Assembly (NCBI GenBank): GCA_037074615.1
Contig: CM073557.1
Location: 8,758,501-8,822,500 of the forward strand
Length of the DNA: 64,000 nt
Source of the DNA: Leucaena leucocephala
Taxonomy: Eukaryota > Streptophyta > Magnoliopsida > Fabales > Fabaceae
Direction of reading: 5' to 3'
Shown: positions 35,301 to 43,963 of the stretch, piece by piece
Position numbering within the stretch: the stretch's first letter is position 1
Layout of the letters: every line of letters starts with the position of its first letter
Notes under the pieces: generated by a model
The model's input: only the letters and a program-made list of their open reading frames with translations
Database searches by the model: none
What the model was told of the DNA's origin: nothing
Translations under genes and position numbers: made by a program

Positions 35301-38300
35301 GACAACAGAATCAGAAACAATGAATGAACAAATAATCCCAAACAGTAATTAAATAAAAATAAAGCAGACAGCAGGAAAAATAATTGAAACCTATGACAAT
35401 CCTTATAGTCAGATAGTGGGACCTCAAGCATCCAAATGAATGATAAATCTCAACGCAAAACACAAAGAATAGCCATTGTTAATTTTCTACATAGGGAATA
35501 AGCAATAGGGCAGAGCACCTCAATGGGAGTTTCTCTTTTCTCAGCTGCAGCAACAAGTGTTTCAATGTTCAAAGCAGAACCAAACCCTACAAATAAAGAA
35601 AACCAGATAAACACATCACAACTTCTAAAACTAATAACAGGCAATAATATTCATTCAAAAAAGCACGAGTCATTCTAGAGTAACAGAAATATACTGGTAG
35701 ATGTAGTTCCACGTGAAGGGCGAACAAAACCAGGAGAAGATGATAGCATTGATGGGGTGCTGACTGTGCTATGTATCTGCAGATATGGGAACAAAGCAAA
35801 CCATGGTAGTGATAACAGATGTTAACGACAGATCACAACACACGGAGTTTAAACATATGAACAGCAGATAAAAGGGCAGTACCTTATTAGTTCCAGAAGT
35901 ATCACCAGATGTAACAACCGAAGATTGCCCAACAGAGGATAAGAGAGGCTTAACATCATTTGATGAGATGGCAGAGGCTTTAAGACGATCATCTAAGGCA
36001 ATTTCACGTCTTTGTTGAAGCTGTTGTAATGCAAGCTGCTGTCCAGGTTGTATTACACTAGACCCATTAAACTGCTACAAGGACACAGCAAACAAAAATG
36101 TCAACTCAAATGGCATAAAGAAATAAGAAAAATGGTTGGAAGGAGAAGCAAATAGCTACTTTATTGGAAAGAAACATTCGCATAAAAACCTATTGAACTT
36201 CTCCTATAACCTTATCAGTAAGCTATTTAATTTATATATCCACATGGCTTATGATCCAATGCAGCAATTCACCATTTATTTAGGAAAGATTGATACATGA
36301 GGGCACATCTGTCTCTCTTCCAACCCAATGCTTATTTTTTCTCTGTCTAAATACTCATAATGCACTTACTTGATAAATAGAAAGGATTCAGACCCAAGGG
36401 AAATTGACAGTGTTTAAATAGGTTTCTAAAAAACAAGCATTTAGCAACCTGTACCTATGAGACATAAATGGCAAATAAAGGCAACAGAAAATTAAGACAC
36501 CGGCCATCCATCTGCCTCCCACTCAAGCATATGACTGACCCAGGTAGTAGGAACAGCTCAGCCTCATCACACTTGGGAGAAGTGAAAACGTTCAATAAAC
36601 TATCACTCACTGTCAATAATAAAACATCCAACATTCTATTTATAATAATTACAATATAATTGTAACAGATAACAATCAAACTCTCCTGAGAAAAAAGCTA
36701 AACTAAAAACAACCAGATCCATATTCTCAGACCACATATTAATAAATTAAATTAGCCGAACGGTCTGTGCAGGGAAAACAATCTAGGTCTCTCAAGGCTT
36801 ATGCCTCTTCCGAGTGAGGATGGCAGTGAAAAAATGAAAAAAAAAACAAAAGAAAACTACTTCAATCACCAATATTGTCATCAACACAAGATGATTCCTA
36901 GTTTTGAAAATTTTCAAATTAAAGGTGCCAGTTGGTTAGACTCCGTAACTCATTCATCATAATACATGACTCTAACAAATCATAAAAGAGAGGAGAGAGA
37001 GGAATTTAGTGCTTACCTCCACGTGCCCTGAGATTGTTGGAATAGAATTATGATTATTAATAGCAGAAGGATGGTTGATCACATCTATGTCTGCATGCCC
37101 TGATGAAATTCTGGCAAGAGCCTGCTCAATGAAAGCTACTATTTCTGCATGTGTTCCACGCAAATGAGAGATTTGAAGAATATGATTGCAGTACTGAGGC
37201 CACTCAATCAGACGATCAACAAACTGCTCCAATGCCAGACTTCCAAATAGAAACATCTGCATATAAATATTCTCAATTTTTAGGCCTCCAAGACTGTCAT
37301 TTTTTTACAGGAAATGAAAACTAGCAAAAATACTCATCAACCCAATACAAACCTTTGAATCAGCAGGTTTGCGCAATGCATCAAGAACACAACGAAGAGC
37401 AATCCCAAGACTGAGATGAGTTACAAGTTGATGCTTGATCAAAGAACCTGGTTATGTTCAAAGTCTTTTAATAAAATTATAGTAAACTAAATATTAAAAC
37501 AAAAACACATTTCCAAAAAACGTTAGCCTTGTCAAGATTTTGCACACTCAAGGAAATCTACTATAACTTTTGAAGATATATTATTTCTGCTCTGTTTACT
37601 TTTCCAGATTTACGTAGTTATTAATTAGGGATATTCTTCGTAATTACTTAAGTGATACTGTCCTTGCTTCTAAGGGTGGGTTCTCATTCTTCCTTAGGTC
37701 TCCATCAAAACCTCTACTAAAAGTAATTACAACCACATTTCAAGGAAATAAATTCGTTATCACTACCAAAACAATTTTTAGCCTCACTCCTGTTGTATTG
37801 ATTGCCTCTTCTTTCACAATATATATGCATAAATACGCTATTAATAAGTAACAAGACGCAAAACAAGACTGGTTAATGAAACACCTCAAAAAAAAGGTAA
37901 AGAAACCACAAAACAAAGACAACATGAGTGGCATAACAAATTGTCACACAAGCACAATTCAATGCCTATCAAATAGTTATTCCATAAAATGCTGATTCCA
38001 AATGAATACTAAAGTTGTCATGTACCACATAAACACAAATCTCATAGATATTAATGATTTTCAAACCACCAATGAACAGACTTTGAGCCAATTTCATCAT
38101 ATGCGGGGTCAAATGTAAAACTCACCAAAGAGAACTGCTGCAATTTTAAGTTGCCTCTCAGGATACTTTGGGAAAAACCTATACTCCTCGAACAAATTTG
38201 CTATCATACACTCAAAAATTGATTGCTCCCTGTTAAATAGTGCCCGATCAAAACAGAAGGTTAAAAATTATAGCACAGTGTAAATTTATGAGCTCCCCAA

Positions 38301-41300
38301 CAATGACAAAGTAACATATACCACTTTTGGTTGAAAATTTTATCATACAGAATACTAGAGAAGCAATTCCCGCAGAAAAGTTTTAAAATGAAGGGACAGG
38401 GACCCAATTCAAATATGAAATCTAGAAGTTTCTTCTTTCTTGAATAAAGGTTAAAAAGATAAATTATAAACAAAATAAAAAGCAATGATAAGAAATGCAA
38501 TATAGAATCAGTTAAGTCCAATAAATACAATATTACTGTGTCCAATCAACCATATGTCGTATCATTAACAGGCATCACCTCTTGACAGAAGATTCTTTGA
38601 ATCGAGCAAGCATCTGAACCATTGCATCAATGGTTAATTGACTAGAAAACATCTGATGAAAGTATGAGTTTGCTTCTGCCTCAATGTCATCTGCATATCC
38701 ATCAGACGATGAATCAGCAGCCCCACTGCTTTGCAGCCTTGGATTTGAGTCCATAATAGATATACCCAACCTTTCCAGCTCCTCAGAAAGTTGGCTCGAG
38801 GAAATCAAGCAAGAATGGCTTTTAAGAACCTGAAGATTAACTTAGTCAGGTCCCATGCTTGATAGAATTGAACAAGGTATGGAAAACCAAAAAAGAGAAA
38901 AGCAAAATAATGCAGAACCTTCAAGAAAGTAGGTGTCGTCTCAGCATAAAGATTCAGAACAGTAGACTGACGAAAAGGTTTGCTAGACAAGTTCTGTGCT
39001 CCCCCAAAATGAGTATCTCTCAAGAACTTGAGGCACTCCTGAAAAATAAAACAAACTAACATGAACCCTTTCCAATTAAATCAATTTCATGCATTAGCAA
39101 ATTATAACACATGAACGCAAGAAGCAGAAAACAGTGCTGGTACTCCCCATAAAACAGAAATGGCGGGAGTGTGAATGAGTGGGGGCAATATTTACCTCAA
39201 AAAAGACATCTCTGTGAATAGTTAGATTGCTATTCAACCACTTCTCAAGATCAAGAAATTCTTTTCTTGAGGCAATGGCGGCCAATCTTATACTAGAAAA
39301 AGTAGGGATGATCTCCAATATTGAATGTAGAATCTACAAAACAGATTATAATTAACAACAAAAATAGGAAAGCTGCAAATTAGCACTCAAGATTAAAAAT
39401 TCTCACGGGAAACAAAATTTGGCTTTAGATGAGATCATCAAACTGGAAGTCTAGATAAATCACAAGTCAATAATTTGCCACCCATCAGAACAATATGAAA
39501 CATCCATACCAGACACTATGCCTACCTTTAGCTCTTGGCATATGTCCACAATTCTTGTGCTGCACTCTATGTCATTGTTTTGAGAATCCATAATACCCCG
39601 CAAGACCAGATTGGCATTAACATGCCAAAGGTGCTGAATCATGCCACTGCCAACCACATTTTTTAACATCATGGGGAAAACAATCAGAGACACTTCATTT
39701 TGGAGAAGGTTGTACGTAGTCTGCAACAAGAAATACAGACTTAACACCAAGAATAGATGCACGAAAATGAATATTATACAAACCATAAGGAAAAATCCAG
39801 TAAATTGTACATTAATATGTGCCAACCCAAGAAGCAAGATTTCAGGACAGTGTTTAAGAGGATAATCAAGGACTGATCTAACAGAACTAGCATGACCCCT
39901 TTCAGCTAGCTGGCATAATACATCCAACAAGTCCAGACACAACCAAGCATGATTTGCATGTCCAGATTGAAGCTTGTGGCCATGAATTGCATCAACATAC
40001 TCCTGCATAAAACTCTGCACTCATAGAAACCTATAGAAATAGAAACAAGAAACAGAAACCAAGTACACAGAGCATCATACCAACTGCCTGGCAGAGTGGG
40101 CAAAGGTAAATACTTCTGGTGGAGATGATACAGCAAATTTAAGAAAAGATAGCTGGCCCTCAGTATTCTTCCAGACAGACCCACAAACGGCATTAAGAGG
40201 AAAAGGCTCCTGCAATGCTCAAATTCAAACAGTCAGATTTCCATGTGAAAGATTTTGTTGCAAAAAGTGATAACCAGGAGGGACGAATTTCAAGCATTTG
40301 TCCACCTATTGATAACATACCTTGCAGGCATGCTTATATACAGACATGAGAAAGGAAAAAGCTTCTTCACTAGGAACAAAAAATCCTTCATGATCAAGAT
40401 TCTCAACTATACTAGTCCAATTAATTCCAGGTGCCTGTATACAGTAAGAAAGTGACAGAAAAACATTTTAACTTCAAAAATTCACGCACCCATGATTGAA
40501 ATAAAAGATACTGAGAAGAAACAAGGTTATTCACCAGATGCTTGATGGTATCTATCAGCACATCAATATTCCAAGAATTCAGTGGTGGCAACTCAGACAA
40601 AGTGCTATAACCAAGGGCCATGCTAAAATTTAAGGATGAACTCTGATTGTCCTCCATCCCAGCATGAGTCCGAGCAACAGAACCAAGTAATTTAGCAAGG
40701 GTATCCTCAGTTAAAGGTAAGAAAAGTGAGAAAATTTCCCTGCACTGTGAGGTGCTAACAGTGCACCCATATCCCAGTTCCTTCACAATATCCCCCATAT
40801 TCATTTCCTTCTGTATGTCAGCTAAAATAGCATCAAAGTCATTCTCTTCACCCTTGTGGAACAGCTCCGTATTCCTGTAAAGCATAGGTGGGAATATATT
40901 AAGCAAACATGTAGTCATAATTTATATATGTAAAGTAGCATCATCATCATCAAGAGCTTGAACGGCACAAGATAACTAAATAGGTTACCACCTTAAGAAG
41001 TTGGGGTCATGCACCTCATCAGGCAGCAACGGAGTCAAAACAAACGGTAGTGTTTCTTTTAACTGGACTAATGATAACATCTGCATAAAGGAATCCACAT
41101 GCTTGGAAAGGCCCTCAGTGTGATTTAGGAACATGACAATATTTTGAATTTGCTCAGAACAACTCAAAGAGGTAGGATTGGCACAAAGTTCCTCAATCTG
41201 AGCCACACAAAAGTTCTTGCCTAAACAAGAACAATATGTCAAGTAACATCCTTGGTAACCAACATAAATGGTAAAAAAGAAAATTTCCATCAAATTAATA

Positions 41301-43040
41301 TTGCTAAGAAATTCCTGTCATTTTCCGTACAGAGGAAAAAGTTATGCAGACAATCTAAATAGGAATTAACTTTATACTTACCACAAAGCCTAGTGTCAAC
41401 ATTGTCAGAATTAGATAAAGCAAGACCAATGGTTATTTTCTCCAATAAAGACAACTGCAATCCACTAGAAAACTTTTCTAGGAAGCTTCCACTGATTTCT
41501 ATAGTCTTCAGTGACTCAGAAAACACTGTACCGAAGTTAGGTTTGTCCAAGAGGTACTTGGTAACTGCTGCAAGAATAGGCACCTGAGGCATGTCCTTTA
41601 GATCACTTCTGACAAAGTTCAGGTGATCCAAGCATGTTTGTAGGAGTAAAATGCTTCCATCGGTTCCATATTCAGTGAACTGAATGTAAGAAACAATTTA
41701 AAGAACTGATCCAGTCAGATGGTTCAACAAGAATCAAACAAACAGAAAAGAAATGGGCAAAAAGGAAGCAACTCTACTCAAGTCCTCCAGGGGAATTATT
41801 TTCAAAAGGGAAAATGGAAGATATATAAACTAACTGAACCGCACAAGAGATTAAAAGAATGCATAGTGCACTAATCATGTTTAAAATTAAAGTAAATAGG
41901 ATAAGAATAACATGATAAAAGAGACCATTCACGATGGGGTGCAATGTATACCAAAAACCTTATTAGTTTGCCCTCTGGTAAAGCAGCAGCAAAATCAAAG
42001 AGTAAAACCTCCAGATATTCCATATTTAACTCCCCACCGCTGACAAAACCACTCAACAGAGTCAGACAGAAACCTATAGGATATAGGATTCTTCAACATT
42101 CCCCTCTGAGCAAGCAACACTGACTTTTAAGGTTTTTCGTCAATGAATTATCAAAAGGTCTCACTTGTCAACCTCATGCAGCTAAAGTCAAGTGAATAAC
42201 TCCTTCACGTCAAGGATTTACTGCCCCTCCTCTTCAAAATCCATACACAACAGCAAATATAACGAACAAAAAGCTATAGTCCAAACAGTTCAAGGCTAGC
42301 TGCCTCTCTAACACAACTCATGATTTAAGCATCACCTTCTTCATGAAGCCAAATAGAAGATCTCTATGAAACCCTAGATTTCTTCTCCTTTCCACATCAA
42401 AGATCATAGCACGTAATAAAGGGTGTACAAAGAACTATATTAAAACATACTCAGAATCGAAAAGACATATAACATTTTATTGAAAGTTTGACTAGGCCAG
42501 TCACTTATGTTAACTAATTAGGTGAATTCGCGAGACAAGCAACAATGTCTTGTTTAAGGGAACTAATGTTCGCATAAACAATAATTATACTGATGTAGAG
42601 AGAAGGATCAATATTAAACCAAACAACTCGCCAGCATATTAGTTTGTTGCCACACAATTGACCTATCACCAAAAGAAACACGAACACTTTCAGATTTCGA
42701 CTAACTAAATTTTTGTTTACCACGAATCATATGTTGCAACACACTCAAATTTCAACGTGGTAGGACCGTATTTTCTAAAGCCCCACCCCAACAGATAGAA
42801 AATTTACCCCTTCTACACAATGGAGACCAAGATTACAGCGTAACGTCCGATAACAACGAGCACAAGTCATAGAAAGAAATAAGAACAAAACGCAAATCAA
42901 CAGGCGAAAATGCAATCCTATCCCGCATATGAAAACGATACCTGACAAAGTTCATGGAAAATAGAATCGAAGTTGACTTCGTTCAAGCTCTGAATCAGGA
43001 ATCGAATCTGATTCGAAACTAGAGAGGAAAACTTTGTCAT
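11313..43040 (-). CDS. NOT1: NOT1/CNOT1, CCR4-NOT complex scaffold, 51 exons
   Basis: Scaffold of the CCR4-NOT complex, which deadenylates mRNA in the cytoplasm; it binds CAF1/CCR4, CAF40 and NOT2/3/5. ATG is at 43040 (MTKFSSLVSNQIRFLIQS) and TGA at 11313. Exons in order: 42942-43040, 41382-41679, 40992-41220, 40535-40874, 40321-40434, 40081-40209, 39811-40002, 39526-39720, 39196-39333, 38919-39038, 38579-38829, 38126-38229, 37353-37447, 37017-37256, 35883-36074, 35695-35776, 35519-35586, 35153-35298, 34433-34541, 34200-34346, 34017-34064, 33801-33929, 33475-33714, 33266-33397, 33073-33158, 32879-32984, 31905-32000, 31620-31772, 30389-30571, 30063-30286, 29853-29979, 29645-29764, 28822-28866, 28574-28651, 28309-28425, 27598-27724, 27424-27524, 27213-27350, 27008-27097, 25738-25884, 25527-25658, 25420-25446, 25166-25312, 20269-20330, 13852-14005, 13556-13747, 13362-13466, 13072-13206, 12247-12483, 11562-11663, 11313-11462. 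All borders are GT-AG and every phase joins. The sum is 7,218 nt (2,405 aa), the family's usual length, with no disabling mutation. Least certain is the 27-bp exon at 25420-25446. Confidence 0.97.
12922..12936. repeat. Poly-G tract in NOT1 intron 48
   Basis: Fifteen consecutive G on the plus strand (C15 in the NOT1 pre-mRNA), within intron 48 (12484-13071). Such runs are length-unstable and assembly-sensitive, so the exact length is doubtful. Confidence 0.8.
14105..14109. repeat. Target-site duplication, left
   Basis: AGTTA immediately left of the copia element; an exact copy lies at 19216-19220 on its right. A perfect 5-bp duplication is the expected mark of copia integration and fixes the element borders. 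Confidence 0.95.
14110..14391 (-). repeat. 3' LTR of intact copia
   Basis: 282 bp, in element orientation TGTAGGAGATATTGGG ... GTCGTTCAACA. It is the downstream LTR because the element reads on the minus strand. By eye it matches 18934-19215 at every base. Lying in the sense of NOT1, its polyadenylation signals could act on NOT1 transcripts. Confidence 0.95.
14392..14402 (-). other. Polypurine tract of intact copia
   Basis: The minus strand reads TTGAGGGGGAG directly before the 3' LTR, the standard primer for plus-strand DNA synthesis. The gag-pol stop codon TGA (14399-14401) lies inside it. The same sequence precedes the 3' LTR of the element at 20453-24590. Confidence 0.9.
14399..18934 (-). 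CDS. Copia gag-pol polyprotein, intact
   Basis: One uninterrupted frame of 1,511 residues from MVSEQAERSS. Domains in order: copia gag (GENYVEWSQSMLLAL, about residues 40-200); zinc knuckle CDHCRKQGHTKDRC (about 265-280, CX2CX4HX4C); aspartic protease WIVDSGASDHMT (Asp near 436); GAG-pre-integrase HHCC zinc site LWHKRLGHP and CDSCELAKHH; integrase with Asp in SDVWGP (~630), Asp in HTDNGTEY (~693) and Glu in AERKNRH (~730); reverse transcriptase from NKTWDI (~1025) with catalytic YVDD (~1195); RNase H from TDADWAGD (~1355) with SSAEAEF and YSDNMAG. All catalytic residues I looked for are present. An in-frame ATG 12 nt upstream (18946, inside the LTR) could also be used; I chose 18934 because it begins at the LTR border. 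Confidence 0.95.
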   Translation of the reverse strand: MVSEQAERSSAFESTATFPSDATLRINPPKVAALEGSSIMIVPERLTGENYVEWSQSMLLALDGREKLDLLHNDPSPADDDGVRRRWKSDNALVASWLLNSMLPAVRKSFMFLSSAKAIWLAVKEAYGKRPNASLLFDLRARLWGIKQGHRPLNMYYLEKNSLWQELDMLQHRVWKNPEDATEYRRSMEEERLFEFLVGLDSVYDDARGRLLSRSPLPSVSEAFALLRDEESRRQVMFPTAIIAANETSSALAARVTDAKKERPTCDHCRKQGHTKDRCWDLHGKPPDWKPRQRRARGHLADAHCAELGSMNEGAASQINAPQMGSGVATGPIHSPHVMGSDIITGTGHGSNRINLGSSVLGFGTGPIPEYSHMGLNSAGPTHGSSTNDPLTQILERLSALEHQSRKQPTASIVQKGNFLKALATITGKHTGPCWIVDSGASDHMTDDASLFTTYTPATSRLAVKIADASDSLVAGSGTIKVSTTLTLQDVLHVPQLKCNLLSVSQLNKQENCHADFFATHCVFQYLFTGTTIGVAKELDGLYYLNDCHKPISYSCNKVSLPRANELELWHKRLGHPNLQYMCKVFPSICLNKDSYFYCDSCELAKHHRTSFPKTTYRPSSPFSVIHSDVWGPSRIPNRTRSKWFMTLIDDHTRVSWVFLLKDKSEVCQTFIDFYHMIHTQFHTKIQTLHTDNGTEYFNHPLSLFLKKQGITHRSSCPHSPQQNGIAERKNRHLLETARALLFSSNVPNFYWDDAILTATFLINRMPSKSLSFHTPLQVLHRHFSLPYLENTLPLRVFGCTTFVHLYHTHKLAPKAVKCVYLGPAGHQKGYKCFDPISKRLYVTCDVTFHEPIPFYPLSSVQGEYWHEHQTPTQIDLHLEPDHIYVLEDRMPMPKESEENTSSGGEHISSGEDINRWGQVYTRRNINMTGDTSQAPDTLQESDPGIGPDMDEKATDDLDLPIAVRKQRRTCTRYPIERFVSYQALSSKHFAFVSHLDQIKIPENIHEALASSEWRQAVSEEMKALEDNKTWDIVELPKGKKAVGCKWVFTPKYRADGTLDKYKARLVAKGFTQVYGMDYTETFAPVAKLNTIRILFSLAANLDWPLHQMDVKNAFLNGELKEEVYMKMPPGFPGRTHNQVCKLNRSLYGLKQSPRAWFERFTKVLKDQGYIQGQSDHTLFFRHQEGKSVILSVYVDDIVLTGDNPTEIDRIKGALNKEFQVKDLGEMKYFLGMEVARSMKGISISQKKYILDLLEETGMLGCRPSDTPIRTDKIREDEDMGKAVDMGKYQRMVGKLIYLSHTRPDIAYAVSVVSQHSHHPKQRHLNEVYRILRYLKGSPGLGLLFKKSSKRNVEILTDADWAGDQEDRRSTSGYVTYVWGNLVTWRSKKQNVVARSSAEAEFRSIALGICEGLWIKRVLEELKMSIGLPIKLYSDNMAGINMSHNPVQHDRTKHVEIDRHFIREKIDEGTIDLRHIPTKEQIADMLTKGLPRDKFEYFIGKLDMINIYGPT
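18922..18933 (-). other. Primer-binding site (tRNA-iMet type)
   Basis: The minus strand reads TGGTATCAGAGC directly after the 5' LTR, the classic plant initiator-methionine tRNA primer site of copia elements. The ATG chosen for gag-pol consists of the last LTR base plus the first two PBS bases. Confidence 0.93.
18934..19215 (-). repeat. 5' LTR of intact copia
   Basis: 282 bp, the upstream LTR in element orientation and the expected promoter. It appears identical to 14110-14391. It is flanked on the outside by AGTTA (19216-19220). Confidence 0.95.
19216..19220. repeat. Target-site duplication, right
   Basis: AGTTA, an exact match to 14105-14109. Confidence 0.95.
19370..19860 (+). mobile_element. 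Copia LTR end, PBS and leader fragment
   Basis: A plus-strand fragment in NOT1 intron 44. TGGTATTAGAGC at 19552-19563 is a tRNA-iMet-type primer site with one change. It is preceded by LTR-like sequence (tctatataagttaactcc, then attccatagaatatttctccc) and followed by a leader typical of copia 5' untranslated regions (agaggccttcaatcgcctctg). No gag-pol frame follows and no second LTR is visible, so this is a truncated relic, opposite in sense to NOT1. The left limit is approximate. Confidence 0.6.
20453..20671 (+). repeat. 5' LTR of truncated copia (219 bp)
   Basis: TGTGGGAATATCC ... ATTCTTCA, with an AT-rich TATA-like run (tatatatatatgagg) near the 3' end. It is shorter than the 3' LTR by 44 bp net, because the 3' copy has a 46-bp tandem duplication and lacks 2 bp. 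Outside those differences only a few substitutions separate the two. Confidence 0.92.
20672..20684 (+). other. Primer-binding site, truncated copia
   Basis: TGGTATCAAAGCC directly after the 5' LTR. It differs from the usual iMet site TGGTATCAGAGC by G to A at the ninth base. Confidence 0.85.
21112..21182 (+). repeat. 17-bp minisatellite in copia leader
   Basis: Four imperfect copies of a unit close to GTTGCTACAGTACCCCGA, just upstream of the gag start ATG at 21185 of the truncated copia element. It lies in the untranslated leader. Confidence 0.7.
21185..21980 (+). pseudogene. Copia gag, frameshifted
   Basis: Gag of the truncated element. It begins at ATG 21185 (MSSSAVFDGP, then DKLTLTNYQDW), loses frame near 21278, continues in another frame from 21369 (QQWTIDNHLVSSWLINS ... 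LWQELDLL), meets a stop at 21672-21674, and continues to the zinc knuckle CEHCKKVGHTRA, where a further frameshift near 21955 separates it from the downstream protease frame. At least three disabling changes are visible. Confidence 0.85.
21955..23562 (+). pseudogene. Copia protease-integrase fragment
   Basis: The open frame covers the end of the zinc knuckle region (KCWDIYGKPVDWKPRK), aspartic protease (WIVDTGASDHMT), pre-integrase (LLWHKRLGHPSVHYL) and integrase with all three acidic positions (SDVWGP, YTDNGTEYFN, VAERKNKH). It runs to a stop at 23560-23562, shortly after the deletion that removed reverse transcriptase. The integrase itself may be chemically complete, but no RT follows, so the polyprotein is defective. 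Confidence 0.88.
23705..24271 (+). pseudogene. Copia RNase H remnant
   Basis: RNase H and C-terminal tail of the truncated element: SHTRPDITFAVSVASQ, YTDADWAGSQEDSRSTSSY, SSAESELRAL, FCDNKAAINMA and HVEIDRHFIREKV. The frame stops near 24271 after DILTKG, a few codons before the expected C-terminus. It is separated from integrase by the RT deletion and a stop at 23668-23670. Confidence 0.88.
24316..24327 (+). other. Polypurine tract, truncated copia
   Basis: CTTGAGGGGGAG immediately before the 3' LTR. The 16 nt CCAACTTGAGGGGGAG are identical to those preceding the 3' LTR of the intact element at 14110-19215. Confidence 0.88.
24328..24590 (+). repeat. 3' LTR of truncated copia (263 bp)
   Basis: Matches the 5' LTR but with a 46-bp tandem duplication of the AT-rich block around ATTAATATTAGGATATTATT and a 2-bp deletion near the end. 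The asymmetric duplication arose after insertion. Confidence 0.92.
30389..33158 (-). other. NOT1: NOT1 CAF40-binding DUF3819 region (exons 25-29)
   Basis: Residues about 1280-1487, the DUF3819 helical module that binds CAF40 (CNOT9/RQCD1). Landmarks: VPIAMDRAIKEIVSGIVQRS, HLMVASLAGSLAHVTCKEP, and LVTNDNLDLGCAVIEQAATE. Intron 26, between the second and third exons of this block, contains a copia protease remnant. Confidence 0.82.
32225..32505 (+). mobile_element. Copia protease fragment in NOT1 intron 26
   Basis: In intron 26 (32001-32878) the plus strand reads WIIDFGTSEHMIDSYQSF, a copia aspartic-protease motif (normally WIIDSGASDHMT), followed by KKIAVGF, a stop, then AFVAGKGSIRI. It is a short antisense relic with several stops; the ends are not definable. 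Confidence 0.65.
33801..35586 (-). other. NOT1: NOT1 MIF4G, CAF1-binding domain (exons 17-22)
   Basis: Residues about 940-1155, the MIF4G fold that docks CAF1 (and through it CCR4), the catalytic deadenylases. Recognisable segments are DKISFIINNISAANVEAKAK, YYPWFAEYLVMKR, LKNLGSWLGKLTIGRNQ, and NPWTMGILGLLAEIY. This is among the best conserved parts of the reconstructed protein and reads without interruption across six exons. Confidence 0.85.
34825..34925 (+). mobile_element. tRNA-derived SINE fragment in NOT1 intron 18
   Basis: Contains an A-box-like tggccttgtggc followed about 45 nt later by a B-box-like agattcgatcccgc, the internal Pol III promoter layout of plant tRNA-derived SINEs. The upstream A-box segment is expanded as a (tggcctt)-type repeat. 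It lies in intron 18 (34542-35152). Not a functional tRNA: no cloverleaf can be drawn. Confidence 0.5.
37017..38229 (-). other. NOT1: NOT1 TTP-binding-like region (exons 12-14)
   Basis: Residues about 702-848: EEYRFFPKYPERQLKIAA, then HLSLGIALRCVLDALRK and MFLFGSLALEQFVDRLIEWP. The position and helical pattern match the CNOT1 region that binds tristetraprolin-type RNA-binding proteins in animals. The recruited protein in plants is not predictable from this sequence. A Gln-rich linker (exon 15, LALQQLQQRREIAL) follows. Confidence 0.7.
38579..43040 (-). other. NOT1: NOT1 N-terminal HEAT region (exons 1-11)
   Basis: Exons 1-11 encode residues 1-701, helical HEAT-like repeats of the NOT1 N-terminus. 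In metazoa this region binds CNOT10/11; plant partners are less certain. Landmarks: CGKNFCVAQIEELCANP across exons 2/3, HANHAWLCLDLLDVLCQLAE in exon 7, and HLWHVNANLVLRGIMDSQ in exon 8. Exon 1 is only 33 codons and is separated from exon 2 by the 1.26-kb intron 1. Confidence 0.8.
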
Positions 43041-43738
43041 GGTAACCACAGATTGCGCAGTCGGGTTTTCAGGAGCAACGATGAAGAAGGAATGAGCAAT
43101 CAGATTTGATTATAACAGAGTAGGGTTCAAAGCAGAGATGAACCTTTCGCGAGGTAAGGTTTTTCGTAGAGCAAAGTGAAGTCTGAGCAAGGTTTTATAT
43201 TCGCATTTTCGCTCAAGGGGGCACAAGATTAACCAGCTCGTCCCGCGATAAATCTTGTATTCAGAGCTTTGCGGGATTATAATATACACTAAGATTCTGA
43301 CTCGAAATTAAACTAAACAGGGAAAATGGTATAATCATATTATATATAACTTTCAAGAAATAACATAATAAATACAAAAAAATTTAAGATTAATTTTTTT
43401 TAATTATAAAAAAATATATCTATCTTTCTTTAGATTTTTTTAGTCATATTATTTTCAATACTAAAAAAAGAGAGATAAGTAGTCAATACTCTTTTCTATC
43501 AATACTCTTCTCCTTATCACCTTTATTATCTTTTCTCTTTATATCTCTCATCTTCTCGTGTTCTTCTTTTTTTTCGTCTTAATTTCAAATAAGTTGTACA
43601 ATTATTTTCCTAAATTTTGTCTAATTCAACATTGATCCAGAATGATGATCTTTTGAGTCTTGAGTCTAGCGGCATTTCTGAAGAAATAGAGGGAAAAAGA
43701 ATTCAAATACTCACTCTACTATCATTGGTTGTATATCG
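43041..43738. promoter_or_regulatory. Intergenic region upstream of NOT1
   Basis: About 700 bp between the NOT1 ATG (minus strand) and the ProT-like exon (plus strand). It should contain the NOT1 5' UTR and promoter. On the minus strand the 150 bp above the ATG are moderately GC and pyrimidine-rich, as expected of a leader; further out the DNA is AT-rich with CT-rich runs near 43490-43570. I could not place a convincing TATA box or start site. Confidence 0.45.
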
Positions 43739-43902
43739 GTGGCGGAGGAAGGGCAGGCAGGTGCACCACTTCTGTCGTCACTAGCAAAAGAACGAACTTC
43801 CACGACCATGCCTATCTTTGAGCGTAATCAGCAGAAGCTGCGCGATGATGGAGCCGCTAATGTGGAAATGCCCAACACCGCTCACCAAATTTGCCCAGGT
43901 TT
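43739..43902 (+). pseudogene. Proline transporter (ProT)-like exon 1, start codon lost
   Basis: The plus strand reads (V)AEEGQAGAPLLSSLAKE ... ANVEMPNTAHQICP and ends at a donor-like CCCAG|GTTTG. The segment VEMPNTAHQI resembles the N-terminus of plant proline/glycine-betaine transporters (ProT, amino-acid permease family), where TAHQI is followed by DSWFQ; the trailing G would complete that Asp codon. The position where ATG is expected (43739) is GTG, and no in-frame ATG occurs between there and the upstream stop at 43679. I found no exon 2 with the transmembrane segments anywhere downstream. It may be a relic of a lost gene, or an exon 1 whose remainder lies beyond the window. Confidence 0.5.
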
Positions 43903-43963
43903 GTTCTTCTTGCCTCAATCAATCTCTTCATTTTTTTTGCTTCTTGTTTTTTGGCAAAATTAG

